From positions 1 to 64,000 of the forward strand of contig NZ_AP023363.1 in assembly GCF_018326285.1 (NCBI RefSeq): DNA of 64,000 nucleotides, written 5' to 3'. A program made the translations under genes and the position numbers. The notes beneath the pieces are model-generated. The model did not search any database. It saw only the letters and a program-made list of their open reading frames with translations, and had not been told where the DNA came from. Shown piece by piece: positions 55,180 to 62,565 of this stretch. Origin of the DNA: Mycolicibacterium sp. TY81 (GTDB taxonomy: Bacteria; Actinomycetota; Actinomycetes; Mycobacteriales; Mycobacteriaceae). The number at the start of each line of letters is the position of its first letter. Positions within the stretch are counted from its first letter, which is position 1.

Positions 55180-55556
55180 AGTGTCCTTCCCTCCGTCCCG
55201 CCTTCTGTCGCGTCTCCTTGTCGCGTGGGGATCTGCTCCCGATACATCGACAGGAATGCGACCGGCCCGGGCTCGTCGTAGTAGTCGCCTGCCGGGACGA
55301 GGCCGCCTTCAGGGGATGAATAGACGTCACAGCCGTACGGCTGAGCGGCGAAAGTGGATTGGCGCTGCATGGGCACAACGCTGACATCCCGGACGCCGTA
55401 GTTCCCTGACGGTTCATCCACTGCTTCGAACACCACCGGCAAGGAACGGTCCAGCCGGGACAGGCGATCCATGACCTCACCGACAGTGAGCGTCCGATTC
55501 ACCCGCGATTTCGGATCATCGTCGGCAGGCCGGTTGGCGGGTTCGTTTGCAGTCAT
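55176..55556 (-). CDS. Hypothetical 126-aa acidic protein
   Basis: ATG after TTAGGGATAG. LTVGEVMDRLSRLDRSLPVV and VPMQRQSTFAAQPYG stand out. Its stop overlaps the RNB GTG. The longer upstream frame is a shadow. Unknown function; expressed with the nuclease. Confidence 0.6.
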   Translation of the reverse strand: MTANEPANRPADDDPKSRVNRTLTVGEVMDRLSRLDRSLPVVFEAVDEPSGNYGVRDVSVVPMQRQSTFAAQPYGCDVYSSPEGGLVPAGDYYDEPGPVAFLSMYREQIPTRQGDATEGGTEGRTL

Positions 55557-55623
55557 TCGACTATCCCTAAGTCCGAGGGGTTTAGGCGTGTCATATCCGT
55601 TATCCGTTGCTGCCCTTGTGTTT

Positions 55624-55842
55624 TTACGTGCTGTCGGCTTGCCGGACCGGCGCGTTACTCGGCTCCGCCGATCGACGGTTGAGTTCGTCCGCCCGCCGGC
55701 GGGCAGCATCCAGCGACCTGTACGTGACGATCCGGCCGCTCGGGTAGTGCGACGAGTACTGCTTGTGGTACTCGATGACGCCACGCACCGCGCGCCATAT
55801 CCGAAATCCTTCGTTGTGCCGTTCGGCTATCCATATGCTCAT
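55624..55842 (-). CDS. Hypothetical 72-aa basic protein
   Basis: MSIWIAERHNEGFRIWRAVR, then YRSLDAARRRADELN. Basic, alpha/beta. ATG overlaps the previous stop (55839-55842). Confidence 0.55.
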   Translation of the reverse strand: MSIWIAERHNEGFRIWRAVRGVIEYHKQYSSHYPSGRIVTYRSLDAARRRADELNRRSAEPSNAPVRQADST

Positions 55843-56021
55843 CGTGGCTCTGCTTCGGTGCGGCCGTCGGCGCAGCTCCTCAACACGGTCTCGGTGTGCT
55901 GCCACCGCCCGAGATAGTGCCGCGTTTTGAGCCGGTTGATGGGCAGTTCGCAGTGCTGACACGTTCCCTGCTCGTACCGGATATCCTGCGCGGCAACGCC
56001 GGGTTTCGATTCTGACGACAT
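55839..56021 (-). CDS. Hypothetical zinc-ribbon-like 60-aa protein
   Basis: ATG after GAGGAGCTCGCGAT. YEQGTCQHCELPI and a later Cys form a likely half zinc ribbon. Coupled to the next gene. Confidence 0.55.
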   Translation of the reverse strand: MSSESKPGVAAQDIRYEQGTCQHCELPINRLKTRHYLGRWQHTETVLRSCADGRTEAEPR

Positions 56022-56036
56022 ATCGCGAGCTCCTCG

Positions 56037-56363
56037 CTAACGGACGTGCAGGTCAGGGTCGAGATGGCCAATGGCGACCTGGTCTTCCTCTGCGTCAGCC
56101 GCCACCAGGACCCGGTCCTCCCCCGGAATCAGATGAGGCCGGTGCGGTACCCCGACGCTGCGGCGAGAGATATCGCGGCCCAGCACCGCAGCAGCCCACA
56201 GTTCGCCCCGGCTATCAAGGATCAGTTCGCAGCGACGCAGGACGCCGGGATCGACAAAGGGGCCGGCAGCGCGGTCTGAGGCGTGAGCTTCGCGCCGCAA
56301 CTCGATTAGGCGCATCTCGCTGATCGAGGTGACGAGGTCCTCTGGCTTTGAATGCTTACCCAC
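56037..56363 (-). CDS. Hypothetical 108-aa protein
   Basis: GTG after AGGGAGTTACAGCA. MRLIELRREAHASDRAAGPF then beta-rich; ends with an acidic DAEEDQVAIG. No family recognised. Confidence 0.5.
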   Translation of the reverse strand: MGKHSKPEDLVTSISEMRLIELRREAHASDRAAGPFVDPGVLRRCELILDSRGELWAAAVLGRDISRRSVGVPHRPHLIPGEDRVLVAADAEEDQVAIGHLDPDLHVR

Positions 56364-56451
56364 TGCTGTAACTCCCTGTGTTCGTTGGTCTTTCGTTCTG
56401 GCTCCGGAGGTCTCGCTCGCGGCTAGTTTGGTTGCCCGTTGTGTTGAGGCG

Positions 56452-56568
56452 TCAGCACCTCAATGGGGATGTGTCGGTGGCAGAAAATGTCTGGTGTGGA
56501 ATGTCTTCCGCTATCTGCTGGGCCCATTCAATGTCGTCGCCGTCTTCAACGAAGATGATCATCTTCAC
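56452..56568 (-). CDS. Possible 38-aa protein
   Basis: GTG overlaps the preceding stop (GTGA at 56565-56568). Reads VKMIIFVEDGDDIEWAQQIA, a plausible strand and helix. Short, but linked to the operon by the overlap. Confidence 0.45.
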   Translation of the reverse strand: MKMIIFVEDGDDIEWAQQIAEDIPHQTFSATDTSPLRC

Positions 56569-56813
56569 TGCATTCCCTTGCGCTCGTTGCTTATTCGGGA
56601 GTCTGAGCGGACGATGGTCAGCTCGTCCGAGTGCCCCGGGCGCAATGCGGCGAGAGCACTGTCTGACCCGCGCATCTTGACCATGGCGGCGGCCGGCGGA
56701 TCTAGCGCCAATTGGTTCGGGCTCCAGGCCAGCGCCGCGGGCTCCATGGAAGTCCCCAGACCAGGCCGTTCGCCGGGCGGTAGCGTCTCACCCACCGCCA
56801 GTCGTGCCGCCAT
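56565..56813 (-). CDS. Hypothetical 82-aa protein
   Basis: ATG after GAGGAGGAGATTCGC, reading MAARLAVGETLPPGERPGLG; ends with SELTI-like strands and SNERKGMQ. No family recognised. Confidence 0.5.
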   Translation of the reverse strand: MAARLAVGETLPPGERPGLGTSMEPAALAWSPNQLALDPPAAAMVKMRGSDSALAALRPGHSDELTIVRSDSRISNERKGMQ

Positions 56814-56860
56814 GCGAATCTCCTCCTCGCCCTCTCCCGGGTTCAATGATCTCAGCCCGT

Positions 56861-57268
56861 TTAGGCGTTCCGTCCGCTCTCGACCGGCTTTGGGGTGGTG
56901 CTGAGCCAGCCACGGGGGTCACTGCGGACCCAGGTCGAAAAGGGCGTTCCACCGTTGTCGTCGACGGTGACGTGTACCCAGGTCTCGTACCCGCCGGCGG
57001 TGGGGCGGTACTCGGCCTGATGCACCTCGGTAACCGTCATGTCGTTGGTGACATAGGCGCGCAGGAGCACCGGGACGGTTTCCATCGTCGCGATCACGTG
57101 GAAGTTGCGCTCGGGGGTCAGGTCGACGACCACGGTCCATAGGCCGTCGCTTCCGTCCTGCGGTGGCACGTAGCCGTTCGCGTCCGCGCCGGTAGCGATC
57201 ACCGCGTAGGTCGCGCCGGTGCGTCGGTACGTGACGAATTCCTGCTGGTCGATTGCAGTGGCGCTCAT
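56861..57268 (-). CDS. Hypothetical 135-aa beta-rich protein
   Basis: ATG after GGGGAGGATCGACAG, reading MSATAIDQQEFVTYRRTGAT; long beta-strands throughout (WTVVVDLTPERNFHVIATME). First gene of the minus-strand operon, next to the palindromic operator at 57336-57372. Confidence 0.6.
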   Translation of the reverse strand: MSATAIDQQEFVTYRRTGATYAVIATGADANGYVPPQDGSDGLWTVVVDLTPERNFHVIATMETVPVLLRAYVTNDMTVTEVHQAEYRPTAGGYETWVHVTVDDNGGTPFSTWVRSDPRGWLSTTPKPVESGRNA

Positions 57269-57335
57269 CTGTCGATCCTCCCCGGTGGGTGTGACAAACG
57301 CTTCCCGTTTGCCCCCGTCGCGACCCAAACGTACA

Positions 57336-57372
57336 TGCGTGCGCGCTTGCGCGCAAGCGTTCGTGCGCGCAA
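57336..57372. promoter_or_regulatory. Divergent operator with TTGCGCGCAA repeats
   Basis: A 16-bp perfect palindrome (CGCTTGCGCGCAAGCG) at 57344-57359, flanked by TGCGTGCGCGC and TCGTGCGCGCAA. Closely resembles the operator at 45208-45243. It lies between the 56861-57268 gene and the membrane peptidase-like gene. Confidence 0.6.
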
Positions 57373-57470
57373 TTTCTCGGGATCGTTGTCGGCCACCCCG
57401 AAACGAGGTCACGGCGCTCCAGGGGCACCCCTCGACCTGCACTTTCGCCGTCGTGTCGCCGCTAACTCTT

Positions 57471-58577
57471 ATGTTTCGATCCATGAATCGAGGCCTGCCG
57501 ACCTTGATGACCGTCGCGATGGTGTTGTTGGTCGCTGACTGCGGCGTCGTCATGGCAATGACCGCGCACCCTGCCATCGCAGCGGTGACGTCCGCAGCGC
57601 GCATCGCAGCGTTGTGCGCCCTGTGGAGCGCTCTGAAGCGACGCGCTGCACCGGGTGAACACCGGCCCTCACAGTGGTGGCCGACGGCGGCGTACGCCTA
57701 CGCCCTCGTCGTTGTGTTCGGCTCTGCTGCCGTGGCCGGTGCACGGAACTGGATTTGGCTTCCCACGTGCGATGGACGCCTTGTGCAGTCACTATTCGTC
57801 CAACAGATGGTGGTGGTCGATCGAGGTTTCGCTGCGGCGATCGGCGCCGTGATCGTGTGGGCATGCTGCCGCGCTGCGCCGCCGCCGGCCCGGCCGGCGC
57901 CCGCACGGGTTCCTGGGGTGTGGTCGATCGCCACGCTCGCGACGTTCAGTTTCCCGCTGTGTTTCATCGCCGCGGAGGTCTATATCCATCTGGTCGGAGC
58001 GCAGCATTGGTGCCACCAGCTCACCGCCGACGCTCTCCCTCCGGCCATTCAGTTCTGGACGTTTGTGGCGTCGGGCTTCGAGGAGGAACTCACCTTCACC
58101 GGTGCGGCCCTGGTACTGCTGCTCGGCGCGCGCAAACCTCAGCTGTTCGCGGTGTTGGCGGTCAACATTGCGGCCCGAATGTCGCTGCACCTGTACTACG
58201 CCGATCACCGCACTGTCCTGCTGTGGCTCGGGTGGATCGTGATCTGGTCGGGTGGAGGTCTGATGGTGGCGATGGCGGTGGGCCGGTACGCCGTGGCCCA
58301 CGGTTTGAGTCGGCCGCGGTTCGCAGTCGCATGGGCCGTCAGTACGGCGTGCGCGCACAGCCTGTCGAACATGTTCGGCATGGGTGGGCGGCTGGTTCTC
58401 TTGCTGGCCACGTTGTTGGTGATGGCGGTGTGCGCGGTCGAGATGGCGTGGCGTGGGCCCCGGGCGCGAAACATGTTCTGGTGGCTGACACCTCCTACTG
58501 GATCGCCCGGCACGCCCGATCCTGAGCGCGAGCCCATCGGCGACGCCGCGGCGGCGGCACCGGAATACCGGGAGTAG
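57471..58577 (+). CDS. CPBP/CAAX-protease-like membrane protein
   Basis: 368 aa with about eight membrane helices. SGFEEELTFTGAALVLLLGA and VNIAARMSLHLYY recall the EExxxR and HxxxB-type motifs of CPBP intramembrane proteases, but the Arg after EE is missing, so activity is uncertain. Start ATG 57471; ATG 57483, seven bases after TATGTT, could be a leaderless start. The tRNA array begins 6 nt after the stop. Confidence 0.55.
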   Translation: MFRSMNRGLPTLMTVAMVLLVADCGVVMAMTAHPAIAAVTSAARIAALCALWSALKRRAAPGEHRPSQWWPTAAYAYALVVVFGSAAVAGARNWIWLPTCDGRLVQSLFVQQMVVVDRGFAAAIGAVIVWACCRAAPPPARPAPARVPGVWSIATLATFSFPLCFIAAEVYIHLVGAQHWCHQLTADALPPAIQFWTFVASGFEEELTFTGAALVLLLGARKPQLFAVLAVNIAARMSLHLYYADHRTVLLWLGWIVIWSGGGLMVAMAVGRYAVAHGLSRPRFAVAWAVSTACAHSLSNMFGMGGRLVLLLATLLVMAVCAVEMAWRGPRARNMFWWLTPPTGSPGTPDPEREPIGDAAAAAPEYRE

Positions 58578-58582
58578 AAAGT

Positions 58583-58669
58583 TGGCGGAGGGCAAAGGAA
58601 TTGAACCTTCGGGTCGTGATGCCCGGCACGGGTTTCGAAGCCGCTTTGCACACCGTGGCGCTGCCCTCC
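58583..58669 (-). tRNA. tRNA-Ser(CGA)
   Basis: Class II tRNA with long variable arm; loop TTCGAAA, anticodon CGA; acceptor GGAGGGC pairs GCCCTCC; CCA encoded. One mismatch at the top of the anticodon stem. Confidence 0.75.
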
Positions 58670-58685
58670 CTGACAGTGGTGGCTG

Positions 58686-58762
58686 TGGAGCCGGATGCAG
58701 GACTCGAACCCGCTCAATTCCTATTTACTAGATAGGTGCTCTGCCCGTTGAGCTAATCCGGC
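58686..58762 (-). tRNA. tRNA-Thr(AGT)
   Basis: Stem CCTAT/ATAGG, loop CTAGTAA, anticodon AGT, an A34 form unusual for bacterial Thr. Acceptor GCCGGAT/ATCCGGC; CCA encoded. Confidence 0.75.
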
Positions 58763-58858
58763 ATGAGTGAAAAGACGTCCGCTGGACTGGGTTTTGCACC
58801 CGTGACCGTCACCGTGCGGCAGTGCTGCACGGGCCGTCCGTACGTCCGGCGCTGAGGG

Positions 58859-58932
58859 TGCCTGCGGCGGGATTTGAACCCGCACACTCCCGGTTTAGGA
58901 GACCAGGGCTCTGTCCGTTGAGCTACGCAGGC
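58859..58932 (-). tRNA. tRNA-Arg(CCT)
   Basis: Loop CTCCTAA, anticodon CCT; acceptor GCCTGCG/CGCAGGC; no encoded CCA. Confidence 0.85.
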
Positions 58933-58933
58933 A

Positions 58934-59011
58934 TGGTGTCCCCGGCGGGATTTGAACCCGCACCGGCACCGGGTTTAAGCCGGCCGCCTCTTCCGGTTGG
59001 GCTACGGGGAC
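58934..59011 (-). tRNA. tRNA-Leu(TAA), class I shape
   Basis: Loop CTTAAAC, anticodon TAA; acceptor GTCCCCG/CGGGGAC; CCA encoded. Lacks the long variable arm normal for bacterial Leu, so the identity is less certain. Confidence 0.65.
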
Positions 59012-59019
59012 GGCATCGG

Positions 59020-59094
59020 TGCCCACGACTGGATTCGAACCAGCGGCCTCTTGATCCGTAATCAAGTGCTCTCTCCGTGCTGAGCTACGTGGGC
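59020..59094 (-). tRNA. tRNA-Arg(ACG)
   Basis: Stem CTTGA/TCAAG, loop TTACGGA, anticodon ACG; no encoded CCA. Confidence 0.9.
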
Positions 59095-59098
59095 GGGG

Positions 59099-59173
59099 TG
59101 CCCCTGGACGGACTCGAACCGCCAGCCTTCGCCGCCGGATGGCGACGCTCTGATCCGCTTGAGCTACAGGGGC
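59099..59173 (-). tRNA. tRNA-Arg(CCG)
   Basis: Stem TCGCC/GGCGA, loop ATCCGGC, anticodon CCG; no encoded CCA. Confidence 0.85.
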
Positions 59174-59183
59174 TTTCTAAAGT

Positions 59184-59259
59184 TGGGGTGACGGACGGGA
59201 TTTGAACCCGCAACCACCGGGATCACAACCCGGCGCTCTCCCCTTTGAGCTACCGTCAC
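59184..59259 (-). tRNA. tRNA-His(GTG)
   Basis: Stem CCGGG/CCCGG, loop TTGTGAT, anticodon GTG; discriminator C as in His tRNAs; CCA encoded. Confidence 0.9.
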
Positions 59260-59261
59260 GG

Positions 59262-59349
59262 CGGAAGCGGAGGGAATCGAACCCTCAAACGCGGGGGTGC
59301 CGCGTCGACGGCTTAGCAAGCCGCTGCATTACCGTTCTGCCACACTTCC
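59262..59349 (-). tRNA. tRNA-Ser(GCT)
   Basis: Class II with long variable arm; loop TTGCTAA, anticodon GCT; no encoded CCA. Confidence 0.9.
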
Positions 59350-59365
59350 TTTCGTGTGTCGTGCG

Positions 59366-59438
59366 TGGAGAATCGGGGCTACGATCCCCGCGCCTCTGCC
59401 TTGCAAGGGCAGCGCTCTTCCGAATGAGCTAATTCCCC
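59366..59438 (-). tRNA. tRNA-Ala(TGC)
   Basis: Stem CTGCC/GGCAG, loop CTTGCAA, anticodon TGC; no encoded CCA. The usual Ala G3-T70 pair is present. Confidence 0.9.
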
Positions 59439-59439
59439 T

Positions 59440-59515
59440 TGGCGACCCTGACGGGATTTGAACCCGCGACCTCCACCGTGACAAGGTGGCGAGCTTCCGA
59501 CTGCTCTACAGGGCC
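59440..59515 (-). tRNA. tRNA-Asp(GTC)
   Basis: Stem CCACC/GGTGG, loop TTGTCAC, anticodon GTC; discriminator G; CCA encoded. Confidence 0.9.
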
Positions 59516-59523
59516 AACGTTTT

Positions 59524-59601
59524 TGGTGGTCCGAGGAGGATTTGAACCTCCGACTCCCGCCTTATCAGAGCGGCGCTCTCACCAGCCTGAGCTACCGGAC
59601 C
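59524..59601 (-). tRNA. tRNA-Ile(GAT)
   Basis: Stem CCGCT/GGCGG, loop CTGATAA, anticodon GAT; CCA encoded. Confidence 0.9.
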
Positions 59602-59606
59602 ATGGG

Positions 59607-59679
59607 CACCCCGTGCGGGACTCGAACCCAGCTCTGCCGCCTTGAAAGGACGGCTGACTAACCCATATCGGAACGGGGC
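59607..59679 (-). tRNA. tRNA-Glu(TTC)
   Basis: Stem CCGTC/GGCGG, loop CTTTCAA, anticodon TTC; no encoded CCA. Confidence 0.9.
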
Positions 59680-59688
59680 CTGCGTGAT

Positions 59689-59767
59689 TGGTGCCGTCGG
59701 CGAGGTTCGAACTCGCAGCCTCCCGGACTTCACTCGGGCGCTCTTCCGTGTGTTGAGCTACAACGGC
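59689..59767 (-). tRNA. tRNA-Phe(GAA)
   Basis: Loop GTGAAGT, anticodon GAA; stem CCCGA/CCGGG has one A-C mismatch; CCA encoded. Confidence 0.75.
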
Positions 59768-59772
59768 GTGGG

Positions 59773-59845
59773 TAGTCCGTACGAGATTTGAACTCGCCCT
59801 GTCTGGTTGAGAACCAGGTGTGCTGCCGGGCTACACCAACGGACC
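59773..59845 (-). tRNA. tRNA-Glu(CTC)
   Basis: Loop TTCTCAA, anticodon CTC; stem CTGG/CCAG; no encoded CCA. Confidence 0.85.
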
Positions 59846-59848
59846 TTG

Positions 59849-59920
59849 CTGCCTCGTCAGGACTCGAACCTGAACAGTCGGAACCAAAATCCGGTGGGCT
59901 ACCAATTACCCAACGAGGCA
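59849..59920 (-). tRNA. tRNA-Gln(TTG)
   Basis: Loop TTTTGGT, anticodon TTG; T1-A72 pair typical of Gln; no encoded CCA. Confidence 0.9.
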
Positions 59921-59932
59921 CTGCTTTTCGTG

Positions 59933-60007
59933 TGGCTGCCCCGCCAGGATTCGAACCTAGACCGGCCGATCCAGAATCGGCAGTGCTACCAATTGCACTA
60001 CGGGGCA
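59933..60007 (-). tRNA. tRNA-Gln(CTG)
   Basis: Stem GCCGA/TCGGC, loop TTCTGGA, anticodon CTG; CCA encoded. Confidence 0.9.
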
Positions 60008-60014
60008 AAGTGTG

Positions 60015-60101
60015 TGGTGTGCGCGGAGGGATTCGAACCCCCTGAGCCGCAGGGCAACTGAGTTACAGTCAGCCGTGACTCGCCGTCGTCACCGCGCGCA
60101 C
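60015..60101 (-). tRNA. tRNA-Tyr(GTA)
   Basis: Class II; stem GCTGA/TCAGT, loop CTGTAAC, anticodon GTA; CCA encoded. Only one base separates it from tRNA-Asn. Confidence 0.85.
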
Positions 60102-60102
60102 A

Positions 60103-60188
60103 TGGCTCCCCGACCTGGATTCGAACCAGGAATGAGCGTTGCTCGGCGGCTTAACAGGCCGCTGCCATGCCAGTTAGGCGACCGGGGA
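60103..60188 (-). tRNA. tRNA-Asn(GTT) with extended variable arm
   Basis: Stem GCGGC/GCCGC, loop CTGTTAA, anticodon GTT; CCA encoded. The variable region contains a GAGC-AAC-GCTC stem, unusual for Asn. Confidence 0.8.
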
Positions 60189-60258
60189 ATGTACTCGGGT
60201 CGGGCGGGGCGGACGGTCCAGGTCGTGCCGTCCGCCCCGCCACATTCGAGTGGTTGAT

Positions 60259-60753
60259 TCAGGCCATCGCGGGAACCCGGTAGCGGTCCCTTTCCCGGGG
60301 CTCGTAGGGCTCCCACAGCAGCCGCATCCCGGCCTCGGTCGGTGTGCGGTCGCCTTTGCGACCGTTGCACGATGCGCACGCGGCGACCAGGTTCAGCCAG
60401 GTGTTCTGACCGCCGCGCGACTCGGGGAGAACGTGGTCGAGAGTGTCGCCACGACCGCCGCAGTAGCCGCAGGTCCAGTTGTCGCGCTGGAGCACACCGT
60501 CGCGGGTGACCCGGTTCCCCGGGCGGTACGGCACGTGGACGTACTCATGCAGGGCGACCGAGACCGGCAGCTCGACGATGGTCGAGGGGCTGTGTATGTG
60601 TACGGCCGGGCTGTGGCTTTCGATCGCGTAGACCGAACCCCGCAGCAGCAGCCGGACGGCCTCCTGCCAGCTCACGTAGGTCAGCACGCGGTAGTCGGCG
60701 TTGTACACCGCCACGGTCTGCCCGGGGTTGGTGCGTTGACGAAAGTGCCTCAT
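60259..60753 (-). CDS. HNH endonuclease inside the tRNA array
   Basis: 164 aa. CGYCGGRGDTLDHVLPESRG, then CASCN, is the zinc-bound HNH (ββα-Me) core with DH and N. The N-terminal 95 residues are strand-rich (VAVYNADYRVLTYVSWQEAV). Likely a homing-type or restriction-like nuclease; being placed between tRNA-Asn and tRNA-Met suggests it moves with the array. Confidence 0.85.
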   Translation of the reverse strand: MRHFRQRTNPGQTVAVYNADYRVLTYVSWQEAVRLLLRGSVYAIESHSPAVHIHSPSTIVELPVSVALHEYVHVPYRPGNRVTRDGVLQRDNWTCGYCGGRGDTLDHVLPESRGGQNTWLNLVAACASCNGRKGDRTPTEAGMRLLWEPYEPRERDRYRVPAMA

Positions 60754-60781
60754 GCCGCATGCCTCCTTTCTCGGTGTTGAC

Positions 60782-60858
60782 TGGTTGCGCGGGCAGGATT
60801 TGAACCTGCGACTTCTGGGTTATGAGCCCAGCGGACTGCCGAACTGTCCTACCGCGCA
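60782..60858 (-). tRNA. tRNA-Met(CAT), initiator-like anticodon stem
   Basis: Loop CTCATAA, anticodon CAT. The stem CTGGG/CCCAG has the three G-C pairs of initiator tRNA, but acceptor T1-A72 is paired. CCA encoded. Confidence 0.85.
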
Positions 60859-60872
60859 GCGGTTTTGACGCG

Positions 60873-60944
60873 TACCCCTGGAGAGAATTGAACTCCCGAC
60901 ATCCTGCTTGTAAGGCAGGCGCTCTCCCACTGAGCTACAAGGGC
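60873..60944 (-). tRNA. tRNA-Val(TAC)
   Basis: Stem CCTGC/GCAGG, loop CTTACAA, anticodon TAC; no encoded CCA. Confidence 0.9.
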
Positions 60945-60950
60945 GAAACA

Positions 60951-61027
60951 TGGTCGGGATGACACGATTTGAACGTGCAACGTCCTGCACCCAAAGCAGG
61001 TGCTCTCCCAAGTTGAGCTACATCCCG
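60951..61027 (-). tRNA. tRNA-Pro(TGG)
   Basis: Stem CCTGC/GCAGG, loop TTTGGGT, anticodon TGG; CCA encoded. Confidence 0.9.
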
Positions 61028-61144
61028 TTTGGTCCTGCCTGACGCTGCGCGCCCTGTCCACCCGCTGCGGCGGGCGACTTGCTTGCGGTCCGGCGTGCAC
61101 TCCGGAGTCGCTCGTGCAGGTTTCGGCATCACCGTCGCGATGCC

Positions 61145-61220
61145 TGGCACGGATGACAGGACTTGAACCTGCAACATGCGGCTTTGGAGACCGCTGCTCT
61201 ACCAATTGAGCTACATCCGT
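61145..61220 (-). tRNA. tRNA-Trp(CCA)
   Basis: Loop CTCCAAA, anticodon CCA; discriminator G; 3' CCA encoded. Confidence 0.9.
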
Positions 61221-61221
61221 A

Positions 61222-61295
61222 TGGAGCGGCCAGCGGGAATCGAACCCGCGTGGACGGCTTTGCAGACCGCTGCCTTGCCTCTCGGCCACGGCCGC
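61222..61295 (-). tRNA. tRNA-Cys(GCA)
   Basis: Loop CTGCAAA, anticodon GCA; discriminator T as in Cys tRNAs; CCA encoded. Confidence 0.9.
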
Positions 61296-61300
61296 ATCAG

Positions 61301-61373
61301 AACCGTCGACGGGACTCGAACCCGCTCTGTCAGTTTGGAAGACTGATGTGCAAACCAGTTACACCTCAACGGC
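61301..61373 (-). tRNA. tRNA-Gly(TCC)
   Basis: Stem TCAGT/ACTGA, loop CTTCCAA, anticodon TCC; no encoded CCA. Confidence 0.9.
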
Positions 61374-61387
61374 ATTGGAAAATGTGT

Positions 61388-61462
61388 TGGTACGCCGTGA
61401 GGGTTTCGATCCCCCGTCCCCAGATTAAGAGTCTGGTGCTATCCCAACTCAGCTAACGGCGC
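61388..61462 (-). tRNA. tRNA-Lys(CTT)
   Basis: Stem CCAGA/TCTGG, loop CTCTTAA, anticodon CTT; CCA encoded. Confidence 0.9.
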
Positions 61463-61466
61463 TCGG

Positions 61467-61538
61467 TGCGCCGTTAGGGACTCGAACCCTACTCTCAGGA
61501 TTAAAAGTCCAGAGCATCACCATCAATGCTTACGGCGC
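61467..61538 (-). tRNA. tRNA-Lys(TTT)
   Basis: Loop CTTTTAA, anticodon TTT; one T-T mismatch in the anticodon stem; no encoded CCA. Confidence 0.85.
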
Positions 61539-61548
61539 GCGAAAATGT

Positions 61549-61626
61549 TGGTGCCCCGCGAGGGAGTCGAACCCCCAAAACACCTGCACCTGAGGCAGGC
61601 GGCTTTTCCAATTTGCCTAGCGGGGC
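61549..61626 (-). tRNA. tRNA-Leu(CAG), class I shape
   Basis: Stem CCTGC/GCAGG, loop CTCAGGT, anticodon CAG; CCA encoded. Short variable region instead of the usual Leu long arm. Confidence 0.75.
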
Positions 61627-61644
61627 AGGACAATTGGTCATGCG

Positions 61645-61730
61645 TGCGCTCGGCAGGATTTGAACCTGCATGCCCGGATGGGCACCCGGTTTTGAACCGG
61701 GCGCGTCTGCCGAAATTCCGCCACGAGCGC
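61645..61730 (-). tRNA. tRNA-Leu(CAA)
   Basis: Class II with long variable arm; stem CCCGG/CCGGG, loop TTCAAAA, anticodon CAA; no encoded CCA. First tRNA of the array in the direction of transcription. Confidence 0.9.
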
Positions 61731-62565
61731 GAATGCCACCACTGTGAAGTTCTCAAAGTTCCAGCACGGCAGCATGTTTCGCTACCGGCCTGCGGTGCAC
61801 ACCGGCCCGGTGTGCGTTGCTGGTTACCCATCGTGCACCCGTCAACGGGTGATGTCGAGTGAATATTTCGCCGAGAATCGTTGGCGGACACGGTGTTTGG
61901 GTGCAACAAACTACAGGAATGTCAGGCGACGTTCCTAGCAGCGCAAACACCAATTGTGAGATATGTATGAGATTGTTCTTCTGGCCCAAGCTTCCGGTCG
62001 GGGCGCACGCCCACTGATCGGGCGGAAGGCTGCTCAAGGCGGATTGACCGGAAGCGGCTGGGCTGGCTGTTGCCGCCGCGGCGCTGGGCTTGGGTCGTCC
62101 ACGACGGGACGAACTCATTGGTGGTGAGGTCCGCGCACGACAAAGCCGCCGATGATGCTTTATGCATCCCGGCGGTGCCGTTGTAGTCGCTGCGGATCAT
62201 GGTCACGGATTCAACGGTAGCAGCGGCCGGCGACATTTCGGACGCTATTTCTGGCACCGCTGGGCGTCAACGGCGTAGCTGCTGGCGCATTTGTCCGCGT
62301 CCCCTGGCGGTTTCGGCGCTTCTAGTGGGCCGGTAGCCGGCCATGGGTGACCCAGTAGCGCATCGCCCACTCGCAGCCACCCGTCATAGCGATGCCGTCT
62401 GCTTACCCACCGTTGGATTACTTGTCACCGCACTCGCAAAAGCACTTGCGGCGGTTCCGAAAGCGGCCGGGCAGCAGCGCGCAGGTGCGGTTGCCGTTGA
62501 TCGCATCACCAACGACACCAGCCGAGGGAATCACCCTGCCCACTGGGTTTGGTTCTCGGCGGGAT
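61731..62565. other. Non-coding stretch between tRNA array and TnpB element
   Basis: 835 nt with no convincing gene on either strand; several short frames overlap each other without ribosome sites. It should hold the promoter of the tRNA array near 61740-61900. Next to the element end, 62545-62565 reads like the 3' half of a tRNA T-arm and acceptor. Confidence 0.5.

Noticed and set aside
61753..62257. Minus-strand frames of 121 and 111 codons after the tRNA array
   Set aside because: They overlap each other in different frames, lack ribosome sites and show no domain-like pattern.
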